The notes: generated by a model from the letters alone, not told the origin. 38,228 bases of DNA from an uncultured Lachnospiraceae bacterium (GCA_905234595.1 CAJOID010000009.1:1-38228); one strand, 5' to 3'; shown: positions 17,991 through 26,111, numbered from the stretch's first letter. Made by a program: numbers and translations.

Positions 17991-18386
17991 TCATGCTTTC
18001 TCTGAAGCTTCCGCATTGATCTTCTTAACAAGAGCATCGGCTACTACACACATTACTGCCCATACGGCTGTGATCAGGAGAGCCATCGTCACGCCTACGG
18101 TAGCCATTTCGTGGAACATCTCTGCAGCATCCTCAGCATTGGACATAGCGGTGAGGAACGGGAACCACGGTACGACTTCTCCGTGCCAGATATGCTCGAA
18201 CATGAGCAGAACAGCTCCTCCGGTCAGAAGAGATGTGAGCCATTTAAGCTTCCTGCTGAGAGGAATCTTAACTTCTTCGACATGATCGTGGCCGGAAGCT
18301 TCAGCCCTGATCTCTTTTTTCTCTTCAACGGCCTCTACAACTTTAACTACTGCAGCTTCTGCTGCCGATACGAGAAAGCACGCCAT
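17991..18386 (-). CDS. Membrane protein with charged N-terminal region, unknown function
   Basis: This 131-residue protein begins with MACFLVSAAEAAVVKVVEAV. A charged stretch containing HDH (residues about 20-45) follows, then two main hydrophobic segments (about 50-66 and 94-118). The loop WHGEVVPWFPFLTAMSNAED between them looks conserved in style. The ribosome site is excellent (AAGGAGG before the ATG), and a near-perfect minus-strand promoter lies about 110 nt upstream. Expression is therefore likely strong. It is the first gene of a two-gene unit. Function unknown. Confidence 0.8.
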   Translation of the reverse strand: MACFLVSAAEAAVVKVVEAVEEKKEIRAEASGHDHVEEVKIPLSRKLKWLTSLLTGGAVLLMFEHIWHGEVVPWFPFLTAMSNAEDAAEMFHEMATVGVTMALLITAVWAVMCVVADALVKKINAEASEKA

Positions 18387-18496
18387 AATAATCCTCCTTA
18401 TTATATAAAAGAATATGCTCTGTGCAGATTCAACCCGACGATAAATGGTGTTGCGTTAAACTTCAAGTGGATTCAAGCTTTTTCATACATACATAT

Positions 18497-18525
18497 ATAG
18501 TAAAACATGCCGCCGGAAGTGTCAA
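18497..18525 (-). promoter_or_regulatory. Minus-strand promoter of the two-gene membrane-protein unit
   Basis: Read on the minus strand, TTGACA (18520-18525) and TACTAT (18497-18502) are separated by 17 nt. The start would leave a leader of about 100 nt before the 131-residue protein. It diverges from the sulfur-transport promoter at 18562. Confidence 0.75.
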
Positions 18526-18554
18526 TTTTATCTTTTTGAAAAAGATTTTTCTAA

Positions 18555-18590
18555 AAACCTATTGACATAGTAGGTAATACGGTGTAAAGT
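18555..18590 (+). promoter_or_regulatory. Promoter and Rrf2/CymR-like operator of the sulfur amino-acid transport operon
   Basis: TTGACA at 18562-18567 and TAAAGT at 18585-18590 are 17 nt apart. The -35 sits inside the partial palindrome ACCTATTGACATAGTAGGT (18557-18575), with arms ACCTA and TAGGT. The same 21 nt recur at 24717-24737 in front of metY. Binding there would block RNA polymerase, so repression is expected. The likely repressor is the Rrf2-family protein encoded at 24209-24640. Confidence 0.8.
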
Positions 18591-18625
18591 CATATCATCT
18601 TCAAAAGAAGAAGGAGGAGAACATT

Positions 18626-20329
18626 ATGAAGAGATCAATCTTAACCAACAACCTGAAAAAAATCGCTGCAACAATCCTCACGGCAGGAATGCTGACATCG
18701 ATGCTCGCAGGTTGCGGAAGCGGATCGGATGCAGCGGCTCCCGCCGCAGGTACGGATGCAGCCTCTGCCGCAGAAGCATCGGGCGATCAGGTTTTCAGAA
18801 CACTGGATGAGATCAAGGCCGACGGCAAGATCAACATCGGAGTTTTCTCGGACAAGAATCCTTTCGGATATGTGGATGAGAACGGTGCCTATCAGGGATA
18901 CGACGTATACTTCGCCGAGAGGATAGGTAAGGACCTCGGAGTTGAGATCAACTACGTATCCACAGAGGCAGCCAGCCGTGTTGAGTATCTCGAGACCGGT
19001 AAGGTGGACATAGTTCTGGCGAACTTCACCGTAACCGAGGAGAGAGCCGAGAAAGTTGATTTCGCACTTCCTTATATGAACGTGGCACTCGGTGTTGTAT
19101 CACATGAGGACAACGTGATCGAGAGCCTTGACCAGATAGGTGCGGATGATCAGGTCATCGTCATCTCAGGTACTACCGCAGAGACCTATCTTGAGAAGAA
19201 CAATCCGGAGATCAAACTCCAGAAGTTCGATACATATGCCACAGCCAAGACTTCATTTGAGAACGGAACCGGTGTGGCATGGGCAAACGATAATACCGAG
19301 GTTATCGCGTACGCTATAGAGAATGAAGGATATGTAGTAGGTATTCCTTCACTCGGAAGCCAGGATACCATTGCACCCGCAGTCAGCAAGGGTAACACCA
19401 CACTGCTCAACTGGCTGAACGATGAGATCAGGGCACTCGGAAACGAGAACTTCTTCCATGCTGATTATGAGGCAACTCTTATAGACACTTATGGTAAGGA
19501 TTATGAGGAGACTCTTGTAGTAGAAGGCGGTGTGGTCGCAGGTGCAGCCGAAGCAACAGGTTCTGCAGGTGACCTCGACATCCCTGACGGTGGCGGAGAG
19601 ACCATCAAGATCGCAGCTTCTCCCGTACCTCATGCAGAGATCCTGGCTAAGGCCGGTGAGATCCTGAAAGATTACGGATATGAGCTCGACGTTGTAGAGT
19701 TTGAAGACTATGTACAGCCCAATCTTGTAGTAGAGTCGGGTGAGTTCGATGCAAACTACTTCCAGCATGTACCTTATCTTGACAGCTTCAACGAGGAGCA
19801 GGGTACACATCTGGTAGACGCAGGTGACATCCACTATGAGCCCTTCGGTATCTATCCCGGTACCAAGAAGAGCCTTGACGAGATAGCAGACGGCGATGCG
19901 ATCGCAGTACCCAACGATACTACCAATGAAGCGAGAGCACTTCTGCTCCTTCAGGACAACGGTCTTCTGAAACTGAAAGACGGCGCAGGCCTGACCGCAA
20001 CCGTTAACGATATCGTTGAGAACCCTCACAATATCGACTTCGTAGAGCTTGAAGCAGCTCAGGTAGCCAGAGTCGTAAACGAAGTGGCTTATGTCGTACT
20101 CAACGGTAACTACGCACTGGAAGCCGGCTTCTCCGTAGCGAAGGATTCCATCGCATACGAAGCAAGCGATTCCGTAGCAGCCAAGACTTACGTGAACATC
20201 GTGGCAGTAGCTGACGGCAATCAGAATTCTCCCAAGATCGACGCACTTGTTAAGGTGCTCCGTTCCGACGAGATAAAGCAGTTTATCACCGATAACTATG
20301 ATGGTGCTGTAGTTTTCTTCGAAAAGTGA
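18626..20329 (+). CDS. Chimeric ABC substrate-binding lipoprotein: cystine-type domain fused to MetQ-type domain
   Basis: The 567-residue lipoprotein (lipobox LAGC, Cys30) contains two complete, unrelated solute-binding domains. Residues about 56-293 are an SBP_bac_3 domain of polar-amino-acid/cystine type, with GAYQGYDVYFAERIGKDLG and the GKVDIVLANFTVTEERAEKV stretch. A Gly/Ala-rich linker follows at about 294-324. Residues about 325-567 are a MetQ/NlpA domain, with IKIAASPVPHAEIL, FDANYFQHVPYLDSF and VPNDTTNEARALLLLQDNGL. It is the first gene of an operon that encodes a MetNI pair and a separate polar-amino-acid permease-ATPase set but no other binding protein. It probably delivers methionine to one importer and cystine or a relative to the other. 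Ligands are inferred from family and context. Ribosome site AAGGAGGAG. Confidence 0.92.
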   Translation: MKRSILTNNLKKIAATILTAGMLTSMLAGCGSGSDAAAPAAGTDAASAAEASGDQVFRTLDEIKADGKINIGVFSDKNPFGYVDENGAYQGYDVYFAERIGKDLGVEINYVSTEAASRVEYLETGKVDIVLANFTVTEERAEKVDFALPYMNVALGVVSHEDNVIESLDQIGADDQVIVISGTTAETYLEKNNPEIKLQKFDTYATAKTSFENGTGVAWANDNTEVIAYAIENEGYVVGIPSLGSQDTIAPAVSKGNTTLLNWLNDEIRALGNENFFHADYEATLIDTYGKDYEETLVVEGGVVAGAAEATGSAGDLDIPDGGGETIKIAASPVPHAEILAKAGEILKDYGYELDVVEFEDYVQPNLVVESGEFDANYFQHVPYLDSFNEEQGTHLVDAGDIHYEPFGIYPGTKKSLDEIADGDAIAVPNDTTNEARALLLLQDNGLLKLKDGAGLTATVNDIVENPHNIDFVELEAAQVARVVNEVAYVVLNGNYALEAGFSVAKDSIAYEASDSVAAKTYVNIVAVADGNQNSPKIDALVKVLRSDEIKQFITDNYDGAVVFFEK

Positions 20330-20355
20330 TAGAATAGACTAAACATAATGAATGA

Positions 20356-20381
20356 GGGAGGACCGGCGGGCCCTCCCTTTT
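20356..20381 (+). terminator. Intra-operon hairpin (partial terminator) after the fused binding protein
   Basis: GGGAGG (20356-20361) pairs with CCTCCC (20372-20377) and is followed by TTTT. The gap before metN is only 66 nt, so this is more likely an attenuator or mRNA-stabilising hairpin. It would keep the binding protein in excess over the membrane components. Confidence 0.6.
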
Positions 20382-20395
20382 AATCGGAGAAAAGA

Positions 20396-21409
20396 ATGAG
20401 TGAGATCAGTATCAGACATCTAACCAAGAAATTTGAAGTCAAGGGTCATACCGTTACTGCTTTGAATGATGTATCCCTGTCTGTCGAAAAAGGACAGATC
20501 TACGGTATCATCGGTATGTCGGGTGCAGGTAAGAGTACTCTGGTCAGGAGTGTGAACTATCTGGAAAAGCCGACCGAGGGAAGCGTGTTCATCGAAGGTA
20601 CTGACCTGGCATCCTTAAGTGAGAATGAACTCAGGGCCAAGCGCAGTGAGATCGGCATGATCTTCCAGAGCTTTAACCTGCTCGAACAGAAGAACGTGAT
20701 CGACAACGTATGTTTCCCGCTGGAGCTTAAGGGCATCAAGCGCAAAGCGGCCAGAGATAAGGCAAGAGGACTGCTGGAGACAGTAGGTCTCTCCGAGAAG
20801 GAAAAAGCTTATCCATCTCAGCTGTCCGGCGGACAAAAACAGAGAGTTGCCATAGCGAGAGCTCTCGCTACGGAACCGAAGATCCTTCTGTGCGATGAGG
20901 CTACGAGTGCGCTGGATCCCCAGACCACGGATTCTATCCTCAGATTGCTTAAGGATATCAATGAGAAGATGGGCATCACGATGCTCGTGATCACACATCA
21001 GATGTCCGTGGTGACCAGCATATGCGATCATGTGGCGATCATAGATAACGGAGTACTGGTGGAAGAGGGTGAGGTCACCCAGATATTTGAGTCCCCTTCA
21101 TCGGATGCGGCCAAGGAACTCATATCCGGCACTCCCGTCAGATATTCACCGATATCCGAGCTCAATGCGGAGCGCAAGATCAGGATCGTTTTCTCCGAGA
21201 ATTCATCCTATGAGCCCGTCATTGCGAATCTGATACTTAAGTTCGGTGAGCCTGTCAATATCCTCAAGGCCGATACCAGAGATGTGGGAGGTACCGCCAG
21301 AGGTGAGATGATCCTGGGTCTTCCCGATGATACGGACTTACAGGAAGGCATCATAGATTATCTGAAGGAGAGAGGCCTTAGCGTGACGGAGGTGAGCGAC
21401 CATGTTTGA
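20396..21409 (+). CDS. metN: Methionine ABC transporter ATP-binding protein MetN
   Basis: This 337-residue ATPase of the MetNI importer shows Walker A GMSGAGKST, signature LSGGQKQRVAIARAL, Walker B ILLCDEATSALD and switch ITHQ. The C-terminal NIL domain at about 260-337 (RKIRIVFSENSSYEPVIANL and following) is the regulatory domain through which internal methionine inhibits transport in studied MetNI systems. The NIL domain makes the assignment specific rather than a generic amino-acid ATPase. Ribosome site GGAGA. It overlaps metI by 8 nt. Confidence 0.93.
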   Translation: MSEISIRHLTKKFEVKGHTVTALNDVSLSVEKGQIYGIIGMSGAGKSTLVRSVNYLEKPTEGSVFIEGTDLASLSENELRAKRSEIGMIFQSFNLLEQKNVIDNVCFPLELKGIKRKAARDKARGLLETVGLSEKEKAYPSQLSGGQKQRVAIARALATEPKILLCDEATSALDPQTTDSILRLLKDINEKMGITMLVITHQMSVVTSICDHVAIIDNGVLVEEGEVTQIFESPSSDAAKELISGTPVRYSPISELNAERKIRIVFSENSSYEPVIANLILKFGEPVNILKADTRDVGGTARGEMILGLPDDTDLQEGIIDYLKERGLSVTEVSDHV

Positions 21410-22064
21410 TTCAAAAGTTGTTGAAATGATACTCGAAGGTATCAGGGATACCCTCTACATGACGCTCGTATCCACTCTGATCGGATATATACTCGGCCTG
21501 CCTCTGGGAATAATCCTCCATGTGACGGGTGCCGAAGGCCTTAAGCCCAATAAGGCCGTATATAAGGTCATCGATGTGATATGCAATATCATCAGGAGTA
21601 TTCCCTTCCTGATCCTGCTGATCCTGCTCATTCCCTTTACCAGAGCGATAGTGGGTCAGAGTTACGGATCGACTGCGACCATAGTACCGCTCGTGATATG
21701 CGCGGCGCCTTATATAGCCAGAGTCGTGGAGAGCTCGCTTAACGAAGTCGACAGCGGCGTAGTGGAAGCTGCCAGAGCCATGGGCGCATCCAACGCACAG
21801 ATAGTGTTTAAGGTACTCCTTGTGGAAGCCAGGACATCACTGGTCACCGGGGCTACCATCACTACGGGACTGCTGCTCGGATATTCCGCTATGTCCGGTA
21901 CCGTCGGAGGCGGAGGACTGGGAGATATCGCCGTCAGATACGGATATTACAGATGGCAGACCGATATCATGATAGTCACGGTGGTACTGCTGATAGTCAT
22001 TTTCCAGATCATACAGAATCTGGGCACGAGACTGGCGCTTAAACTCGATCACCGCAAGAAATAA
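21402..22064 (+). CDS. metI: Methionine ABC transporter permease MetI
   Basis: This 220-residue permease has five hydrophobic helices and the EAA-loop region EAARAMGASNAQIVFKVLLV that contacts MetN. The segments NIIRSIPFLILLILLIPFTR and SAMSGTVGGGGLGDIAVRYG are characteristic of MetI. It overlaps metN by 8 nt, which supports a MetN2I2 complex. The MetQ half of the fused lipoprotein is its probable receptor. Confidence 0.94.
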   Translation: MFDSKVVEMILEGIRDTLYMTLVSTLIGYILGLPLGIILHVTGAEGLKPNKAVYKVIDVICNIIRSIPFLILLILLIPFTRAIVGQSYGSTATIVPLVICAAPYIARVVESSLNEVDSGVVEAARAMGASNAQIVFKVLLVEARTSLVTGATITTGLLLGYSAMSGTVGGGGLGDIAVRYGYYRWQTDIMIVTVVLLIVIFQIIQNLGTRLALKLDHRKK

Positions 22065-22094
22065 CCGTTAACGAACCCGTCACGGAGCACAGAT

Positions 22095-22754
22095 ATGGAT
22101 ATATCCGCGATAAGTCAATATACTCCTCTTTTTGTTCAGGCTTTCTTTCTTACAGTGAAGATAGGCTGGATAGGGATCGTATTGTCTCTGGGTATAGGTA
22201 TCGTATGTGCATTCGTGATGTACTTCAAGATCCCCGTGCTCACTGTGATCGTGCGCATATATGTAGAGCTGTTTCGTAACACTCCGTTACTGGTGCAGCT
22301 CTTCTTTATCTATTTCGGACTGCCGAAGCTGGGACTTACGATCTCCGCGGAGGTTTGCGGTGCCCTGGGACTCGGCCTGCTTGGTGGCAGCTATATGGCC
22401 GAGGCAATCAGGAGCGCGCTTGAGGCAGTGCCCGCAAGCCAGCGCGAAAGTGCTCTGGCTCTCGGAATGGGCAAAGGACAGCTGTTCGGACTGATCACGC
22501 TGCCCCAGGCGGTATCATCTAGTGTACCTGCCATACTCGCCAATGTGATCTTTCTGCTGAAGGAGACAAGCGTCTTCTCGGCTATAAGCCTGATGGATCT
22601 GATGTTCACTGCCAAGGATCTGATCGGACTGTATTATGATACGACCGAATGTCTGGTGCTGCTGGTCATCTTCTATGTGATCATGCTCCTGCCGGTATCG
22701 TTCCTGGGCAGATGGGTTGAGCACAAGGCCAGATTTGCCATATACGGAGATTAA
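22095..22754 (+). CDS. Polar-amino-acid (cystine-type) ABC permease 1
   Basis: This 219-residue HisM/GlnP-family permease has five hydrophobic segments. Hallmarks are VELFRNTPLLVQLFFIYFGL and the EAA loop SQRESALALGMGKGQLFGLI. It is followed after 2 nt by a second, different permease of the same family, so the two probably form a heterodimeric channel, as in His/Arg and some cystine systems. Cystine as substrate is inferred from the shared CymR-like operator and the fused SBP_bac_3 domain. Glutamine, arginine or another polar amino acid cannot be excluded. Confidence 0.9.
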   Translation: MDISAISQYTPLFVQAFFLTVKIGWIGIVLSLGIGIVCAFVMYFKIPVLTVIVRIYVELFRNTPLLVQLFFIYFGLPKLGLTISAEVCGALGLGLLGGSYMAEAIRSALEAVPASQRESALALGMGKGQLFGLITLPQAVSSSVPAILANVIFLLKETSVFSAISLMDLMFTAKDLIGLYYDTTECLVLLVIFYVIMLLPVSFLGRWVEHKARFAIYGD

Positions 22755-22756
22755 CC

Positions 22757-23434
22757 ATGGGAAGTCTCGGATTTGAGGTATTATTCAAGGGAACCAATAT
22801 GCTGCGCCTGCTTCAGGGACTGGGCGTGGCACTTAAGATCAGTCTGGTCTCGGTACTGATAAGCATCGTACTGGGGATCGCTTTCGGTATGCTCGTATCC
22901 ATGAAGAAACCGGCGGTCAATGCTGTCTTCAATGTGTATCTGGAGATCGTCAGGATCATGCCTCAGATGGTACTTCTTTTCATCGTATACTTCGGCACGA
23001 CGAAGAGCCTGGGCCTGAATCTGAGCGCCGAAGCGGCATCGATCATAGTTTTCTCATTCTGGGGAACGGCAGAGATGACAGACCTGGTCCGCAGTGCCAT
23101 TATAAGCATCCCCGTCACACAGTATGAGAGCAGTGCGGCACTCGGAATGAGCAGGCTGCAGACTCAGGCTTATATCATCATTCCGCAGACAATACGTCGT
23201 CTGATCCCGTTGTCCATAAATCTGATCACACGTATGATCAAGACCACGAGCCTGGTCATGATGATAGGTATCGTGGAAGTATTGAAGGTAGGACAGCAGA
23301 TCATAGAAGCGAACAGAAAGAGCTCGCCGAATGCGGCATTCGGCGTATTTGCGACGGTATTTCTGCTGTATTTCATCGCATGCTGGCCCATCAGTCAGCT
23401 GTCGAAATACCTTGAGAGCAAATGGGTGAATTAG
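22757..23434 (+). CDS. Polar-amino-acid (cystine-type) ABC permease 2
   Basis: This second HisM-family permease (225 residues) has the segments VYLEIVRIMPQMVLLFIVYF and the EAA loop TQYESSAALGMSRLQTQAYI. It is clearly a paralogue of the preceding permease but divergent, as expected for two non-identical subunits of one importer. It starts 2 nt after permease 1 and ends 1 nt before the ATPase gene. The ATPase and the SBP_bac_3 half of the fused lipoprotein are its probable partners. Confidence 0.9.
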   Translation: MGSLGFEVLFKGTNMLRLLQGLGVALKISLVSVLISIVLGIAFGMLVSMKKPAVNAVFNVYLEIVRIMPQMVLLFIVYFGTTKSLGLNLSAEAASIIVFSFWGTAEMTDLVRSAIISIPVTQYESSAALGMSRLQTQAYIIIPQTIRRLIPLSINLITRMIKTTSLVMMIGIVEVLKVGQQIIEANRKSSPNAAFGVFATVFLLYFIACWPISQLSKYLESKWVN

Positions 23435-23435
23435 T

Positions 23436-24194
23436 ATGGAAGAGATATTAAGAGTTGAACATCTGCATAAGAAATATGACGACCTGGGCGTACTCGAGGA
23501 CGTGAGCTTAAGTGTGCACAAGGGAGAGGTCATCGCCATCATAGGTCCGTCCGGTTGCGGCAAAAGTACTTTCCTCCGGTGCCTGAACGGACTTGAGGAT
23601 ATACAGGACGGACGTGTGATCCTGCATGATGAGATCATCAATCCGTGCGATGATGTGAAGAAACTTCAGAAGAGCCGTGAGAAGATCGGTATGGTATTCC
23701 AGAGTTACGATCTTTTCCCTCATAAGACGATACTTCAGAACGTGACACTGGCTCCCGTTAAGGTACAGAAGAGAGATAAGGCTGAGGTGGAAGCGGAGGC
23801 CATGGAGCTTCTGACCAGGGTCGGCCTCGAATCCAAAAAGAACAACTACCCCAGACAGCTGTCCGGCGGTCAGAAACAGCGTGTAGCCATAGTACGTGCT
23901 CTGATCATGCATCCCGAGATCCTACTGCTCGATGAGATCACGGCAGCTCTGGATGCCGAGATGGTAAGAGAAGTATTGGAGGTGGTTCTGTCACTTGCCA
24001 GAGAGGGCAGGACCATGATCATAGTGACTCATGAGCTTCAGTTCGCACGGGCCGTCGCAGACAGAGTCATATTCATGGATGGCGGGAACATCGTTGAAGA
24101 AGGTGCACCCGACGAGTTCTTTGATCACCCGCGTACCGAGCGCACCAGAAAGTTTCTGGATAATGAGAGATTTACAGTAACACAGCCCTCGTGA
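23436..24194 (+). CDS. Polar-amino-acid (cystine-type) ABC ATP-binding protein
   Basis: This 252-residue ATPase has Walker A GPSGCGKST, signature LSGGQKQRVAIVRAL, Walker B ILLLDEITAALD and switch VTHE. It lacks the NIL domain of MetN and looks like TcyN/GlnQ ATPases. The aromatic-residue region VFQSYDLFPHKTILQNVTLA is standard for the family. Walker B has Ile-Thr where most family members have Ala-Thr or Pro-Thr, a minor change. It is the last gene of the transport operon, and its stop codon lies in the loop of the terminator hairpin. Confidence 0.9.
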   Translation: MEEILRVEHLHKKYDDLGVLEDVSLSVHKGEVIAIIGPSGCGKSTFLRCLNGLEDIQDGRVILHDEIINPCDDVKKLQKSREKIGMVFQSYDLFPHKTILQNVTLAPVKVQKRDKAEVEAEAMELLTRVGLESKKNNYPRQLSGGQKQRVAIVRALIMHPEILLLDEITAALDAEMVREVLEVVLSLAREGRTMIIVTHELQFARAVADRVIFMDGGNIVEEGAPDEFFDHPRTERTRKFLDNERFTVTQPS

Positions 24195-24210
24195 CCGAGG
24201 GCTGTTTTTT
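24183..24210 (+). terminator. Rho-independent terminator ending the sulfur transport operon
   Basis: CAGCCCTCG (24183-24191) and CGAGGGCTG (24196-24204) form a perfect 9-bp stem with a 4-nt loop and six T (24205-24210). The TGA stop of the ATPase gene overlaps the loop, so translating ribosomes would melt the hairpin until termination. Confidence 0.93.
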
Positions 24211-24640
24211 ATATGTACCAGTTCAGTTCGCCTTCGGTTGAGGCATTCAGCAGGTCACTGAGCTTCCGGTTATAAAAGAAATCGTGGATCATCTTATCAT
24301 ATTCGGTCCACATGGCTACAGTCTTGCAGATATCCCTGCGGGCACAGTAGTAATCCTTATCAGCGAGGCAGGCCACAGGTGAGAGCGTGCCTTCCATGAG
24401 TTCAAGTATTTCTCCTATGGAATATTCATCGGGTGTACGGGTGAGTTTATAACCGCCGCCCTTGCCGCTGGCTCCGTTTAATAACCCGCCGGTGACCATA
24501 TCCTTGACGATGATCTCCAGATATTTCTTGGAAATATCCTGTCTGGCTGCAATGTCCTTGAGCGGTATGAAGTTGCCGTCATCGTGTTCGGCTATATCAA
24601 GCATCACGCGCAGGGCGTAGCGTCCTCTGGTAGAAATCAT
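24209..24640 (-). CDS. Rrf2-family transcriptional regulator (CymR/IscR-like)
   Basis: The protein is 143 residues from the ATG at 24640. That start has AAGGAGGAG about 8 nt upstream and gives the typical Rrf2 N-terminus MISTRGRYALRVMLDIAEH. The in-frame ATG at 24667 would place the ribosome site inside the gene. The winged helix spans residues 1-70 (KKYLEIIVKDM, GKGGGYKLTR). Three cysteines (91, 99, 105; C-x7-C-x5-C) lie where IscR-type members bind an Fe-S cluster, unlike B. subtilis CymR as I recall it. It sits between a sulfur transport operon and the cysteine synthesis genes, whose promoters share a palindromic box, so it is the likely repressor. The signal could be cysteine status through CysK, as for CymR, or an Fe-S cluster. 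Confidence 0.9.
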   Translation of the reverse strand: MISTRGRYALRVMLDIAEHDDGNFIPLKDIAARQDISKKYLEIIVKDMVTGGLLNGASGKGGGYKLTRTPDEYSIGEILELMEGTLSPVACLADKDYYCARRDICKTVAMWTEYDKMIHDFFYNRKLSDLLNASTEGELNWYI

Positions 24641-24657
24641 TTCGCACTCCTCCTTTT

Positions 24658-24686
24658 TACCTATCATACCGCAAGGTAAATAGGTA
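24658..24686 (-). promoter_or_regulatory. Double operator-like palindrome upstream of the Rrf2 gene
   Basis: The outer arms TACCTAT (24658-24664) and ATAGGTA (24680-24686) enclose an inner palindrome TACC-GCAA-GGTA (24667-24678). The part 24659-24677 has the same geometry as the transport and metY boxes (ACCTA-N9-AAGGT). It lies 18 nt or more upstream of the Rrf2 start, so autorepression is likely. Confidence 0.6.
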
Positions 24687-24714
24687 AATCAAGAAAAATA
24701 TAAAAATATTGCAA

Positions 24715-24750
24715 TTACCTATTGACATAGTAGGTAAAAGGAGATAGTAT
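24715..24750 (+). promoter_or_regulatory. Promoter and Rrf2/CymR-like operator of metY-cysK
   Basis: TTGACA at 24722-24727 and TAGTAT at 24745-24750 are 17 nt apart. The -35 lies within ACCTATTGACATAGTAGGT (24717-24735), which extends to perfect 7-bp arms TTACCTA and TAGGTAA. It is identical over 21 nt to the box at 18557. Confidence 0.82.
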
Positions 24751-24807
24751 ACAGTTAACCTGAAACACAGGAGCAAGTAAACCACTTAACAAACGGAGGG
24801 TAAGAAA

Positions 24808-26091
24808 ATGAGCGATTACAGATTTGAGACATTACAGTTACATGTAGGGCAGGAGCAGCCCGATCCGGCATCCGATGCACGTGCGGTACCGATCTACCAG
24901 ACCACTTCATATGTATTCAGAAATTCCAAGCACGCAGCAGACCGTTTCGGACTGGCAGATGCAGGTAACATCTACGGCAGACTGACCAACTCCACCCAGG
25001 GTGTGCTGGAGGAGAGGCTGGCAGCTCTTGAAGGAGGCAGCGCAGCACTTGCACTTGCATCCGGAGCAGCAGCCATTACCTATACTATAGAAGCGCTGGC
25101 TGCAAACGGCGGTCACATAGTAGCACAGAAGACGATCTACGGCGGCAGCTACAACCTGCTGGCTCATACACTTCCTCAGTACGGCATCAACACCACATTC
25201 GTGGATGCACATGATCTGGCAGAAGTAGAGGGAGCTATCAAGGATGACACCAGAGCCATATATCTGGAGACTCTCGGAAATCCGAACAGCGATATCCCGG
25301 ATATCGATGCCATCGCCGGGATAGCACATAAGCACGGACTTCCTCTTGTAATAGATAATACTTTCGGAACACCTTATCTGATCAGACCCATCGAGCACGG
25401 TGCGGATATCGTCGTACATTCCGCAACCAAGTTTATAGGCGGTCACGGAACCACACTTGGTGGTATCATAGTAGAGTCAGGCAAGTTTGACTGGAAGGCA
25501 AGCGGCAAGTATCCGAACATTGCTGATCCGAACCCCAGCTATCACGGAGTATCGTTTTATGATGCAGTAGGCCCCGCAGCGTTTGTTACATACATCCGTG
25601 CGATCCTTCTGCGTGATACCGGTGCCACCCTTTCACCTTTCAACGCATTCCTTCTCCTGCAGGGTGTTGAGACACTTTCGCTCAGACTGGAGAGACATGC
25701 CGAGAATACCAAGAAGGTCGTTGAGTTCCTGAAAAACCATCCTCAGGTTGAGAAGGTTAACCATCCTTCACTTCCCGATCATCCCGATCACGCCGTATAT
25801 CAGAGATATTTCCCGAACGGCGGCGGGTCGATATTCACATTCGATATCAAGGGCGGACAGGATGCGGCATGGAAGTTCATCGATAACCTGCAGGTATTCT
25901 CGCTGCTTGCCAATGTAGCCGATGTTAAGAGCCTGGTCATCCACCCCGCATCGACAACTCACTCACAGCTGACCGAGGAGGAACTGAAGGATCAGGGTAT
26001 CAATCCCGGTACTATCCGCCTTTCCATCGGTACAGAACACATCGATGACATCATTGCAGATCTGGAAAAGGGATTTGCGGCAGCTAAGTAA
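24808..26091 (+). CDS. metY: O-acetylhomoserine sulfhydrylase (aminocarboxypropyltransferase), PLP-dependent
   Basis: This 427-residue Cys/Met-metabolism enzyme would combine O-acetylhomoserine with sulfide or methanethiol to give homocysteine or methionine. The PLP lysine is Lys208 in [14 protein letters not shown]. Other family segments are [31 protein letters not shown] and the C-terminal [18 protein letters not shown]. The length of about 425 fits MetY rather than the shorter cystathionine synthases and lyases. A strong ribosome site (GGAGGG) precedes it. Cotranscription with cysK 20 nt downstream and the CymR-like operator upstream support a role in sulfide assimilation. Confidence 0.93.
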   Translation: MSDYRFETLQLHVGQEQPDPASDARAVPIYQTTSYVFRNSKHAADRFGLADAGNIYGRLTNSTQGVLEERLAALEGGSAALALASGAAAITYTIEALAANGGHIVAQKTIYGGSYNLLAHTLPQYGINTTFVDAHDLAEVEGAIKDDTRAIYLETLGNPNSDIPDIDAIAGIAHKHGLPLVIDNTFGTPYLIRPIEHGADIVVHSATKFIGGHGTTLGGIIVESGKFDWKASGKYPNIADPNPSYHGVSFYDAVGPAAFVTYIRAILLRDTGATLSPFNAFLLLQGVETLSLRLERHAENTKKVVEFLKNHPQVEKVNHPSLPDHPDHAVYQRYFPNGGGSIFTFDIKGGQDAAWKFIDNLQVFSLLANVADVKSLVIHPASTTHSQLTEEELKDQGINPGTIRLSIGTEHIDDIIADLEKGFAAAK

Positions 26092-26111
26092 GGGATAAGG
26101 AGGAAGTAAAC

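Noticed and set aside
18016-18500. + strand frames opposite the two small membrane proteins
   Set aside because: The minus-strand genes have strong promoter, ribosome site and membrane-protein composition; the + frames have none.
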